From the NCBI GenBank assembly GCA_963728125.1, contig CAVSIZ010000013.1:124001-188000 (forward strand): a DNA stretch of 64,000 bases. Reading direction: 5' to 3'. A program made the position numbers and the translations under genes. Positions 17,789 through 25,788 of the stretch are shown here, one piece after another. Source of the DNA: CAWDCV01 sp963728125. GTDB lineage: Bacteria > Actinomycetota > Actinomycetes > CAWDCV01. The stretch's first letter is position 1. The number at the start of each line of letters is the position of its first letter. The notes under the pieces were generated by a model. The model saw only the letters and a list, made by a program, of their open reading frames with translations, did not search any database and was not told the DNA's origin.

Positions 17789-19113
17789 AGGAAGCGATGC
17801 CGACGTCGACGGCGCAGGATCTCGCCGCCGTTCAGCGACGCACGGTTGGGGTGCTGTCGTTGAGCCAGGGGTTCGCTGCGGTTGGCGTGGCGAGTGGGAT
17901 CGCCGTGGGCACGTTGCTCGCGGCTGAGGTGTCGCGATCAGAGGCGCTGGCGGGTCTGCCGCAGACCGGGACCGTCCTCGGTGCGGCGCTGGCCGCCGTG
18001 CCATTGTCGCGGCTGATGGCTGCCAAGGGGCGCCGCACCGGCCTGGTGACGGGCTACGGGCTAGCCGTGGTCGGTGCGGTGGTGGTCATCGCGGCGGCCG
18101 TTCTCTCGGCGGGGGAGACACCGTCTACCGTCGCCTTTTTGTTGCTGCTGGTCGGCATGTTCCTCTTCGGCACTGCGACGGCAGCCGGCTTGCAAGCGCG
18201 CTTTGCAGCGATGGACCTCGCCGTACCCGAGCGCCGTGGCAGCGCGCTGTCCATCGTGGTGTGGTCGGGAACGATCGGCGCGGTGCTCGGACCGAACCTG
18301 GCCGAGCCCGGCGGCGTGGTTGCCGAGCGGCTGGGCCTGCCGGCGCTGGCCGGGCCGTTCGTGTTCTCGATCGTCGGGTTCCTCGTCAGTGTGACGGTGT
18401 TGTCGGTGCTGCTTCGCCCCGATCCCTTGCTGCTGGCTCGCCAATTGGCAGGCGTTCCTGTCGACGGCGATCCGGATCGCGTGGACGCCGCACGTACGTC
18501 GACGCCGCTGCGGGCGACGTTGGAGCTGATCGGTCGTACCCCCGCCGCCGTGCTCGGCCTGCTCGCGGTGGCCGTCGCGCACACGGCAATGATTGCGGTG
18601 ATGGTGATGACGCCGATCCACATGGATCACGGCGGTGCGCAGCTGCGCGTCATCGGGCTCGTCATCAGCGTCCATGTGGCCGGCATGTACGCGTTCTCGC
18701 CCGTTGTCGGGTGGCTCGTCGACGCTGCAGGTCGTGTCCGCATGATCGTTGCCGGCGCAATCCTGCTGCTCCTGTCCGCGGTCGTGGCGGGCCTTGCGCC
18801 ATCGCACGCGTCGGCTCAGCTCGGCATCGGGCTGTTCCTCCTCGGCCTCGGCTGGTCGTGCTGCCTGGTGGCTGGCTCGACACTGCTGAGCGAGAGCGTG
18901 CCCGTCGAGACTCGTCCGGCAGTGCAGGGTGCCTCGGACCTCGTGATGGGACTGTGCGCAGCGGTCGGCGGAGCGCTCTCCGGTGTCGTCCTCGGCGCCT
19001 TTGGCTTCGGTCCCCTCAACCTGCTGGCTGCGATTCTCGTGGTTGGTCTCCTCGTGGCCGTGACCCTGTCGCGCGGCTCTCGCTCCGAGGTTCGACCTGA
19101 GGGTTCGACCTGA
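17785..19113 (+). CDS. MFS transporter
   Basis: A 442-residue major-facilitator protein with about twelve membrane segments. The conserved loop between segments 2 and 3 reads SRLMAAKGRRTGLVTG, and a second-half counterpart reads GWLVDAAGRVRMIVAG. The ATG at 17785 overlaps the DUF3046 stop by four bases; an ATG four codons later has a better placed AAGGAAG. The substrate cannot be read from the sequence; drug efflux or metabolite export are typical. It is inserted here between DUF3046 and the recA region. Confidence 0.88.
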   Translation: MKEAMPTSTAQDLAAVQRRTVGVLSLSQGFAAVGVASGIAVGTLLAAEVSRSEALAGLPQTGTVLGAALAAVPLSRLMAAKGRRTGLVTGYGLAVVGAVVVIAAAVLSAGETPSTVAFLLLLVGMFLFGTATAAGLQARFAAMDLAVPERRGSALSIVVWSGTIGAVLGPNLAEPGGVVAERLGLPALAGPFVFSIVGFLVSVTVLSVLLRPDPLLLARQLAGVPVDGDPDRVDAARTSTPLRATLELIGRTPAAVLGLLAVAVAHTAMIAVMVMTPIHMDHGGAQLRVIGLVISVHVAGMYAFSPVVGWLVDAAGRVRMIVAGAILLLLSAVVAGLAPSHASAQLGIGLFLLGLGWSCCLVAGSTLLSESVPVETRPAVQGASDLVMGLCAAVGGALSGVVLGAFGFGPLNLLAAILVVGLLVAVTLSRGSRSEVRPEGST

Positions 19114-19210
19114 TGTCTCGGGTCCTGCTGCGGGGAGGTAATGTGCGCGCGGCTGCCCGCGCCTGACGCGGGCTGCTGTCATGTCGGAGCACGTCCGCGC
19201 AGGAGATTTC

Positions 19211-19543
19211 GTGGCAACCCAGAAGCAATCCAAGACCGCCCGCGCCTCGGTGCGCGCAGCCTCCGGCGCTGCAAACGCCGCTGTCACCGTGCTGGGCGAG
19301 TACACCTACCTCGTTCCGCTGAACCATGGGCGCAATGCGTACGTGCGCAACCTCCTCACCGGCCGGACGCCGAACCTGCGGACCGACTCCGACGCGTTCG
19401 TCGACGAGATCCGGGCCCTCGCCGCTGCTGGTCACGGCGCCAGGCTGCGCGCCGAGGTCGAGGCGTTGAACGTCGCGTACCCGGGCGACGGCTGGGACGT
19501 CACCCTGAAGCGCCTCGACGAGGCGGAGGCGTTCTCCGCCTAG
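19211..19543 (+). CDS. Conserved hypothetical protein upstream of recA
   Basis: I do not recognise a family. The 110-residue product has a basic, Ala/Ser-rich N-terminus (KQSKTARASVRAASG), then a compact domain with YTYLVPLNHGRNAYVRNLLTGRTPNL and a C-terminal helix ending WDVTLKRLDEAEAF. It has no membrane segment. I use the GTG at 19211 because AGGAGA lies five bases upstream; the frame also opens at ATG 19181, which lacks such a site. Confidence 0.65.
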   Translation: MATQKQSKTARASVRAASGAANAAVTVLGEYTYLVPLNHGRNAYVRNLLTGRTPNLRTDSDAFVDEIRALAAAGHGARLRAEVEALNVAYPGDGWDVTLKRLDEAEAFSA

Positions 19544-19647
19544 GCGGGTTCTTCGCCGGGCCGTCATTTCGTGAATCTTGAGACGTCGATATCGCTCGGG
19601 CGACGTCGAGGGCGAATGCTCTATTGACGCGGTGTGTCGGTCCCTGC

Positions 19648-19663
19648 TCGAACACGTGTTCGG
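19648..19663. promoter_or_regulatory. LexA (SOS) box upstream of recA
   Basis: The 16-mer TCGAACACGTGTTCGG is a near-perfect palindrome matching the actinobacterial/Gram-positive LexA consensus CGAAC-N4-GTTCG. It lies 121 bases before the recA start codon. This predicts LexA repression of recA-recX and induction on DNA damage. Confidence 0.9.
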
Positions 19664-19666
19664 CTA

Positions 19667-19693
19667 CTGTCCACAGGGTCACCTTGTCCACAG
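19667..19693 (+). promoter_or_regulatory. Paired GTCCACAG motifs (DnaA-box-like) in the recA leader
   Basis: Two GTCCACAG copies, 17 bases apart, follow the LexA box by five bases. The second is TTGTCCACAG, which contains the actinobacterial DnaA-box consensus TTGTCCACA. The same pair with the same 17-base spacing occurs after hflX at 60466-60491. Confidence 0.5.
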
Positions 19694-19783
19694 ATGTGTG
19701 TCGAGCCGAGGGAGCTGTCGGTGCCGGCCTCTAGGTTCGATCGCACGATGGCACGCACACCACGACCCGACAGGGCGGTATCC

Positions 19784-21904
19784 ATGGCAGCTCCGGCAGA
19801 CCGCACCAAGGCGCTCGACAACGCACTGGCACAGATCGAGCGCTCTTTCGGCAAGGGCTCGGTCATGCGCCTCGGCGAGGAAGGACGAGCGCCGGTCGAG
19901 GTGATCCCGACCGGTGCCATCGCCCTCGACGTCGCACTCGGCATCGGCGGCCTGCCGCGCGGCCGGGTGGTCGAGATCTACGGACCCGAGGCCAGTGGCA
20001 AGACGACGGTCGCCTTGCACGCGGTCGCGAGCGCGCAGCATGCAGGCGGCATCGCGGCATTCATCGATGCCGAGCACGCGCTCGACCCCGAATATGCCAA
20101 GCGGCTCGGCGTCGACACCGACGCGCTGCTGGTGTCGCAACCCGACACGGGGGAGCAGGCGCTCGAGATCGCCGACATGCTCATCCGCTCCGGTGCGCTC
20201 GACGTCATCGTCATCGACTCGGTCGCTGCGCTCGTCCCTCGGGCCGAGATCGAGGGCGAGATGGGCGACAGCCACGTTGGGCTGCAGGCCCGGTTGATGA
20301 GCCAGGCGTTACGCAAGCTGACGGGCGCGTTGAATTCGTCGAGAACGACCGCGATATTCATCAATCAGTTGCGCGAGAAGGTCGGCGTGATGTTCGGGTG
20401 CCTCTCATACGGCACTCGTGTCACGCTGGCCGACGGATCGCAGGAGAAGATCGGGAAGATCGTCAATCAGCGCCTTCCCGTCGAGGTGCTGTCTTATGAC
20501 CCCGATCTCGCGCGCATCGTCCCCAGGCGCGTCGTCAACTGGTTCGACAATGGCCGGACGGATGAGTTTCTTCAGATCACCATTGCTCGTCCGTCAGGCA
20601 ACGGGAGATCTCAACTCGCAGTCACGCGGAACCACCTGATCAGCACTCCCGCCGGTTGGCGAGAGGCAGGGGAGTTGCGAGTGGGTGACCGGGTCATGCT
20701 CTCGCAGCCGCACCTGCTGAGTGACTTCCAATGGCAGGTCATCCTGGGCGGACTCATGGGTGATGGCTGCCTTTCACCGGCGCGCAACGGAATCGGCGCC
20801 CGATACCGGATGGGCCACGCGGCCAAGCAGCACGACTACTTGCAGTGGAAGTCGTCACTGCTCGCCAACCTGAAGCAGAGCCACACGAGCAATGCCAAGG
20901 GCGCCGAGTTCGTCGACGTTCAACCTCTGCCCGAGCTCGGTGAGCTACGGGATGCGGTCTACATCGCCGGAAAGAAGGTGTTGTCCTGGGAGTACCTCAA
21001 GGCGCTGACACCGCTGGCGCTGGCGATGTGGTACATGGACGACGGCAGTTTCACACTTCGCGCGAAGGGTGTGCAGGAACGCACGCGCGACGGCAGCGGG
21101 CGCAGTGACATCTGCATCGAAGCGATGAGCGAGGACTCTCGACGCCGTCTCGTCGAGCATCTTGCCGGTGCATTCGATCTGCATCCGCGGCTCATCGCTC
21201 GGGCCGGCAAGGCCGTCCTCGTGTTTCCCAAGGACGAGACGGCCAAGCTGCACGAGCTGGTAGCGCCGTACGTTCATCCATCAATGGACTACAAGCTTCT
21301 GCCGCGGTTGCGTGGTCGATTCGCTGTTCAGCCGGAGTTCGTCGAGCCGGTCCTCAAGCCCGTTCCCGCACGGGTGGTCGACATTCATGTCAAGCCTCCC
21401 ACTCGGTCCATGCAGCGCTTCGACATCGAAGTCGAGGGATCGCACAACTACCTGGCTGACGGAGTCATCGTTCACAACAGCCCGGAGACGACGACGGGCG
21501 GCCGGGCGCTGAAGTTCTACGCATCGGTACGGCTCGACGTTCGGCGCATCGAGACGCTCAAGGACGGCACCGACTCGGTCGGCAACCGCACTCGCGTCAA
21601 GGTAGTGAAGAACAAGATGGCTCCGCCGTTCAAGCAGGCGGAGTTCGACATCATCTACGGGCATGGCATCAGCCGTGAGGGCGGGTTGATCGACATGGGC
21701 GTCGAGCACAGCATCGTGCGCAAATCGGGCGCCTGGTACACCTACGAGGGCGACCAGCTCGGCCAGGGCAAGGAGAATTCGCGCGCATTCCTGCGTGACA
21801 ACCCCGACCTCGCCGACGAGATCGAGAAGCGCATCAAGGAAAAGCTCGGCATTGGGGCAAAGCTCGACGCTGAGGAGCCGTTGCCCGCGCCGATCGACTT
21901 CTAG
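19784..21904 (+). CDS. recA: Recombinase RecA precursor with intein
   Basis: The frame encodes a 706-residue precursor; removal of the 360-residue intein leaves a 346-residue RecA. Visible RecA features are FGKGSVMRLG, Walker A GPEASGKT (residues 67-74), AEHALDPEYA, Walker B-like DVIVIDSVAALVPRAEIEG, INQLREKVGVMFG before the intein, and SPETTTGGRALKFYASVRLDVRR after it. RecA forms filaments on single-stranded DNA for recombination and SOS induction. The ATG at 19784 (MAAPADRTKALDNALAQIE) matches family N-termini; ATG 19748 is less likely. A LexA box lies upstream and recX begins three bases after the stop. Confidence 0.97.
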   Translation: MAAPADRTKALDNALAQIERSFGKGSVMRLGEEGRAPVEVIPTGAIALDVALGIGGLPRGRVVEIYGPEASGKTTVALHAVASAQHAGGIAAFIDAEHALDPEYAKRLGVDTDALLVSQPDTGEQALEIADMLIRSGALDVIVIDSVAALVPRAEIEGEMGDSHVGLQARLMSQALRKLTGALNSSRTTAIFINQLREKVGVMFGCLSYGTRVTLADGSQEKIGKIVNQRLPVEVLSYDPDLARIVPRRVVNWFDNGRTDEFLQITIARPSGNGRSQLAVTRNHLISTPAGWREAGELRVGDRVMLSQPHLLSDFQWQVILGGLMGDGCLSPARNGIGARYRMGHAAKQHDYLQWKSSLLANLKQSHTSNAKGAEFVDVQPLPELGELRDAVYIAGKKVLSWEYLKALTPLALAMWYMDDGSFTLRAKGVQERTRDGSGRSDICIEAMSEDSRRRLVEHLAGAFDLHPRLIARAGKAVLVFPKDETAKLHELVAPYVHPSMDYKLLPRLRGRFAVQPEFVEPVLKPVPARVVDIHVKPPTRSMQRFDIEVEGSHNYLADGVIVHNSPETTTGGRALKFYASVRLDVRRIETLKDGTDSVGNRTRVKVVKNKMAPPFKQAEFDIIYGHGISREGGLIDMGVEHSIVRKSGAWYTYEGDQLGQGKENSRAFLRDNPDLADEIEKRIKEKLGIGAKLDAEEPLPAPIDF
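20399..21478 (+). mobile_element. RecA intein with LAGLIDADG homing endonuclease domain
   Basis: This is an in-frame 360-residue insertion after RecA residue 205. It begins with Cys (CLSYGTRVTLADGS, block A) and ends with NYLADGVIVHN (blocks F and G, terminal His-Asn); the +1 extein residue is Ser. Block B reads AVTRNHLISTPAGW. Two dodecapeptide motifs are present, VILGGLMGDGCL and LALAMWYMDDGSF, with both acidic residues intact, so the homing endonuclease could be active. The insertion point (GVMFG / SPETTTGG) is that of the Mycobacterium leprae RecA intein and differs from that of M. tuberculosis. All splicing residues appear intact. Confidence 0.95.
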
Positions 21905-21907
21905 GCG

Positions 21908-22615
21908 GTGGCGATCAGGGCCGCCGCTCGCTCACGGGGCGCTTCCGCGGCACGCGAAGACGCTGACCTTGCTGCGGACCCGGAGAGCGTCGCGCGGGCG
22001 GTGTGCCTACGGCTGCTGACCGGGGCACCCAAGACGCGGGCACAGCTGGCGGAGGCACTGCGCCGTCGCGGCGTGCCCGACGACGTCGCCGAGCGGGTGC
22101 TCGACCGGCTCGTCGATGTGCGGCTGATCGACGATGGTGCGTTCGCCGATGCGTGGGTGGACACGCGACATCGCGGTCGAGGGCTGGCGCGGAGAGCGTT
22201 GCGAGCGGAGTTGCGCCAGCGGGGCGTGGATGACGAGCTCGTCGGATCGGCGGTCGCGCGGATCGATGACGACGACGAGGCGGCAGCTGCGGCGGCGCTG
22301 GTGGCGCGCCGGCTCGCGTCGACGCGGAATGTGCCGTACGACGCGCGGGTGCGCCGGCTCGCCGGGATGCTGGCACGCAAGGGGTATCCGGGCGGGCTCG
22401 CGCTCCGGGTCGTGCGCGATGCCTTGCGTGCGGAGCAGCACAGCGGCGTCGCCGATGGCAGCGAGCCGCGGGGGAGTCGCCGAGACGCTGCCGTCGTGGC
22501 GAAGCGATTCGATGCCAAGCGATTCGATGCCGAGCCATTCGAGGCGGAGCGATTCGATGCAGATCCATTCGGGCCTGCGCTACTCGAGGCTGAGCCAGAC
22601 GACGAGGACGGCTAG
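21908..22615 (+). CDS. recX: Regulatory protein RecX
   Basis: A 235-residue RecX homologue with its helical repeats visible: ARAVCLRLLTGAPKTRAQLAEALRRRGVPDDVAERVLDRLVDVRLIDDGAFADAWV, then RRALRAELRQRGVDDELV, and the third repeat RLAGMLARKGYPGGLALRVVRDAL. RecX binds and modulates RecA filaments. The GTG start lies three bases after the recA stop, so the genes are cotranscribed under SOS control. The protein ends in an unusual tail of RFDA-type pentapeptides followed by an acidic end (EPDDEDG). Confidence 0.93.
   Translation: MAIRAAARSRGASAAREDADLAADPESVARAVCLRLLTGAPKTRAQLAEALRRRGVPDDVAERVLDRLVDVRLIDDGAFADAWVDTRHRGRGLARRALRAELRQRGVDDELVGSAVARIDDDDEAAAAAALVARRLASTRNVPYDARVRRLAGMLARKGYPGGLALRVVRDALRAEQHSGVADGSEPRGSRRDAAVVAKRFDAKRFDAEPFEAERFDADPFGPALLEAEPDDEDG
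22502..22570 (+). repeat. Pentapeptide (15-bp) tandem repeat in the recX tail
   Basis: Four consecutive 15-base units encode KRFDA, KRFDA, EPFEA and ERFDA, followed by a degenerate fifth (DPFGP). The DNA copies share GCGATTCGATGC. The tail lies outside the RecX fold and looks like a recent slippage expansion. Confidence 0.8.
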
Positions 22616-22971
22616 CTGCCGGCCGGTCCGACGTTGCTTCGGGCGACCGTGCAGAAGTCAGCGGGCCGGCGAGCGAGATCGGTTCCTGTTTGCTTGTTCG
22701 TCGCGCCGTCTTGACCATTTCGTGACCTAAGTCTTAGCCTCAGGCTCATTGAGGGATCACCCCGCACTGCGGGTAGCGCTATACACGAACAGAACGAACG
22801 AGCCAACGAGTCCGGCCGAGGAGGCCGGTGACCTGCACGAACACGCAACATCCGCCGCGAAAACGGTTGCACAACGTTTCTTCCCGTCTCAGCGACGGTT
22901 ATTTGGCGACCCCGTCGTCCGTGTGATCCCTCGAAGCGTGCCCGTGTGGGCTGATGAGGAGGGAGACGGCC
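22616..22971 (+). other. Non-coding region between recX and rny, probable promoter and leader
   Basis: I see no gene here. A possible promoter is TTGACC at 22711-22716 with TTAGCC 17 bases later. Downstream are two small hairpins, CCCGC-ACT-GCGGG (22761-22773) and CCGGCC-GAGGA-GGCCGG (22812-22828). Short open frames lack ribosome-binding sites. A strong AGGAGGGAG precedes the rny start. The length and the two hairpins suggest a structured 5' leader for rny. Confidence 0.4.
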
Positions 22972-24579
22972 GTGTTCGACGCAGGCGTCGTGGAACTAGT
23001 GGTCTTCGGTCTCCTCATCCTCGTTCTCGCTGGGGTCGTGCTCGCCCTCGTGACGGTGCTGCGCCGTGCCCGGCCTGCCGTGGCGACGGACTCGTCTGGG
23101 CTCGTGCAGGATGAGCTCGAGGCCGCCCGGCGAGAAGCGGACAACATCCGGGAACGCGCGACCATTGAGGCCGCCGACATCGCGCAGAAGGCAGAGGCGT
23201 CTTCAGTTGCCGCCCAGCGCACCCGCCAGGAGGCCGAGGACGAGATCCGGGCACTCAAGGACGACGTGCGTGAGCTGCGCCTCGATCTCGAGCGACGCGA
23301 GCACCGGCTGGCCGAACGCGAGGAGCGCCTGGACAGCGAGCAGAGCCGCGTCGAGGAACGCGACCGTGAGCTGTTCGAGGTCGAGGCAGCCATCGACCGC
23401 AAGCGCGCCGAGCTGGAGGACGTTGAGGAGGAACGACGCCTCATCCTCGAGCGCACCGCGGGGCTGACGGCGGGGCAAGCCAAGAGTGAGCTGATCTCGG
23501 GCATCGAGAATCAGGCGAAGCGGGAAGCTGCGATCCTGATCCGCGACATCGAGCGAGAGGCCAACGAGCAGGGCCAGGAGCGAGCTCGCAAGATCATCAC
23601 CCTTGCCATCCAACGATTGGCGAGTGAGCAGACAGCCGAGTCCGTGGTCGCGGTGCTGCACCTGCCGAGCGACGACATGAAGGGTCGGATCATCGGCCGC
23701 GAGGGCCGCAACATCCGAGCGTTCGAGGCGACGACCGGCGTCAACCTCATCATCGACGACACCCCGGAAGCCGTGCTGCTGTCCTGCTTCGATCCGGTCC
23801 GCCGCGAGGTGGCCCGGCTCACTCTCGAATCGCTCGTCCTCGACGGCCGCATCCATCCGCATCGCATCGAGGAGGTCTACGACCGGAGCAAGTCCGAGGT
23901 TGAGGCCCTGTGCGTGCGAGCCGGGGAGGACGCGCTGGTCGAGGTCGGGATCACTGAGATGCATCCCGAGCTGGTCGCGCTGCTGGGTCGCTTGCGCTAC
24001 CGCACGTCGTACGGCCAGAACGTCCTCAAGCACCTCGTCGAATCCGCGCACATCGCCGGCATGATGGCCAGCGAGCTTGGTCTCGACCGCACGCTGCTCA
24101 AGCGCTGCGCGTTGCTCCACGACATCGGCAAGGCGCTCACCCACGAGGTCGAGGGCAGTCACGCGCTCATTGGCGCAGAGATCGCCCGGCGGTACGGCGA
24201 GAACGAAGACGTCGTCCACGCCATCGAGGCCCACCACAACGAGGTCGAGGTCAAGACCGTCGAGGCCGTGTTGACACAGGCGGCCGATGCCATCAGCGGT
24301 GGCCGACCGGGTGCACGGCGCGAATCGCTGGAGGCCTACGTCAAGCGGCTGGAGCGCCTCGAGGAGATCGCTCACAAACATGAGGGCGTCGAGAAGGTCT
24401 TCGCCATGCAGGCCGGTCGCGAGGTGCGCGTCATGGTCCAGCCGGACGCCATCGACGACATCCAGGCCCAGGTCCTCGCGCGCGACATCGCCAAGCAGGT
24501 CGAGGAGGAGCTGACCTACCCAGGGCAGATCCGCATCATGGTCGTCCGCGAGTCGAGAGCCACCGAGTTCGCTCGCTGA
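22972..24579 (+). CDS. rny: Ribonuclease Y
   Basis: This 535-residue membrane-anchored endoribonuclease shows the full RNase Y layout: an N-terminal membrane helix (about residues 6-28), a long charged coiled coil (about 45-190), a KH domain (GRIIGREGRNIRAFEATTGVNLIIDD near residue 238) and an HD domain with His383-Asp384 in LLHDIGKALTHE. RNase Y starts mRNA decay by cutting single-stranded RNA. I start at GTG 22972, seven bases after AGGAGGGAG; the in-frame ATG at 22954 overlaps that site. The gene sits between recX and the gluABCD/miaB region, as in several actinobacteria. Confidence 0.95.
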   Translation: MFDAGVVELVVFGLLILVLAGVVLALVTVLRRARPAVATDSSGLVQDELEAARREADNIRERATIEAADIAQKAEASSVAAQRTRQEAEDEIRALKDDVRELRLDLERREHRLAEREERLDSEQSRVEERDRELFEVEAAIDRKRAELEDVEEERRLILERTAGLTAGQAKSELISGIENQAKREAAILIRDIEREANEQGQERARKIITLAIQRLASEQTAESVVAVLHLPSDDMKGRIIGREGRNIRAFEATTGVNLIIDDTPEAVLLSCFDPVRREVARLTLESLVLDGRIHPHRIEEVYDRSKSEVEALCVRAGEDALVEVGITEMHPELVALLGRLRYRTSYGQNVLKHLVESAHIAGMMASELGLDRTLLKRCALLHDIGKALTHEVEGSHALIGAEIARRYGENEDVVHAIEAHHNEVEVKTVEAVLTQAADAISGGRPGARRESLEAYVKRLERLEEIAHKHEGVEKVFAMQAGREVRVMVQPDAIDDIQAQVLARDIAKQVEEELTYPGQIRIMVVRESRATEFAR

Positions 24580-24617
24580 TGTAGTCAGCTCTCTGTTCGC
24601 AGGGACCTGGGTCGCAG

Positions 24618-25016
24618 CTAGCTCTTGTCAGGAAACGAGTGGTGCTCGTGCACGACTACCCAGCTCTCGTCGTCCTTCCGCAGCCCGAGCGTGAGCCGTA
24701 GCCGGTTGTCCGGGTCCTTCTCGAGCTCCTCCGGCATGCCACAGCGCAGCAGCGCGTATGCGAAGGCGACGTCGTCTCCTGCAACAACGTCGAGCTCGAC
24801 GATCTCGAAGGAAGCGCCCTTCGCCTGCCACTCGAAGAACGGCGGCCAAGTCGCGCGGTAGGCGGCGATGCCGCGCACGCCGTTGTCGGGCGGCGGCACG
24901 TCGAACATCACGATGTCGTCGGCGTGATCGGCCAGGACGGTGTCCAGGTCGCCGCCGTGAACCGCTGCCGCCCAGCGCTCGATCAGCGCGCGGATATCGG
25001 TTTCGTCATTGCTCAT
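24618..25016 (-). CDS. SnoaL-like/NTF2-fold protein (YybH type)
   Basis: A 132-residue single-domain protein of the NTF2-like superfamily: DIRALIERWAAAVHGGDLDTVLADHADDIVMFDVPPP...GIAAYRATWPPFFEW...VVHEHHSFPDKS. The conserved pattern matches the SnoaL_3/DUF4440 group. Such proteins form dimers with a hydrophobic pocket and have varied or unknown functions. The start lies three bases after the end of the decayed DHFR-like gene, so it was probably once its partner in an operon. It converges with rny. Confidence 0.82.
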   Translation of the reverse strand: MSNDETDIRALIERWAAAVHGGDLDTVLADHADDIVMFDVPPPDNGVRGIAAYRATWPPFFEWQAKGASFEIVELDVVAGDDVAFAYALLRCGMPEELEKDPDNRLRLTLGLRKDDESWVVVHEHHSFPDKS

Positions 25017-25018
25017 GC

Positions 25019-25313
25019 TCAGTCCCCTCGGGATCGTTGCCCTGGTTCGCGCTCGCCGGCTGGTAGGTCAAGACGTCCGCACCGGATCGGAAAGTGGCGG
25101 ACCGATGCGTCGGGATTGGCCGCTGCGGTGGGCCAGTACGCCGAGAGAGGTTCGTACGCCTTGCGGCCGAATCATGCCGTCCAGTGAACGCAGGGTCTCG
25201 TTGATGAACTCCTCGTATTCGTCATCGACGAAGTGCCAGTCGATGTCGTGCTTCTCGTCCTCGATGTAGCCGTCCAGCGACGCGTTGATCTGAGCAATCA
25301 GCCGTCCTGGCAT
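25019..25313 (-). pseudogene. Decayed dihydrofolate reductase-like (RibD C-terminal) gene
   Basis: The first 47 codons (LIAQINASLDGYIEDEKHDIDWHFVDDEYEEFINETLRSLDGMI) are a normal DHFR/RibD_C N-terminus. The expected continuation GRKAYEPLSAYWPTAAANPDAS is in another frame, showing a frameshift near 25166-25172. After about 30 further residues the homology stops and the frame ends at 25019-25021, so the C-terminal two thirds are missing. The unshifted frame ends at 25068. It is a truncated, frameshifted remnant. Confidence 0.75.
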
Positions 25314-25367
25314 CCCTGGTCCTCCCTCATCGCGGCTTGTCGAGTAGACCGCTGTGAGAGCGAGAAC

Positions 25368-25784
25368 TCATCGCTGCGTCGGGACCAGATGAAGCCATAC
25401 CAAGACGACCAGCTCGTCGTCACCGACCTCGACGTCGTCGGCTTCGCGCCAGTAGCGACGGTGACCCTCGCGCCACTCCTCGATCGACGTATCACCCTCG
25501 TTCTCGGCGGCCGCGAATTCCCACGGCACCGTGCCGAACGGCATCACCTCAACGCGGTCTACCTCCACGAGAGCGAGCCGCTGGAGCTCGTCGTCGACGA
25601 GAACGAGCTGCTCGCCAACCTGCTCGAGCTCCTCTCCCTCGGCCGCGTAGTCGGCGAGCCTTCCCGCGGTGGCCTTCTTCTCGCCTCGGAGCACGAGGTC
25701 GTTGAGCCATTGTCGCTGGGTGCCCGGCAGCCCGAGCTCGAGAACGCGCAGCCCGTCGATACGCGGCCACACCGGCTGACTCAC
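25368..25784 (-). CDS. ASCH domain protein
   Basis: A 138-residue ASCH-domain protein: RVLELGLPGTQRQWLNDLVLRGEKKATAGRLADY, then ALVEVDRVEVMPFGTVPWEFAAAEN and SIEEWREGHRRYW. ASCH domains have a PUA-like fold and are thought to bind RNA; some have nuclease or amidohydrolase activity. The GTG start lies five bases after the gluD stop, so it is at the end of the transporter operon, although its role there is unclear. Confidence 0.85.
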   Translation of the reverse strand: MSQPVWPRIDGLRVLELGLPGTQRQWLNDLVLRGEKKATAGRLADYAAEGEELEQVGEQLVLVDDELQRLALVEVDRVEVMPFGTVPWEFAAAENEGDTSIEEWREGHRRYWREADDVEVGDDELVVLVWLHLVPTQR

Positions 25785-25788
25785 GCCC

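Noticed and set aside
18061..19305. 414-codon open frame on the minus strand
   Set aside because: It is antisense to the clear MFS transporter, rich in Arg/His/Gln as expected for a GC-rich shadow frame, and has no domain.
23203..24381. 392-codon open frame on the minus strand
   Set aside because: It mirrors the rny coding sequence and has no ribosome-binding site or recognisable domain.
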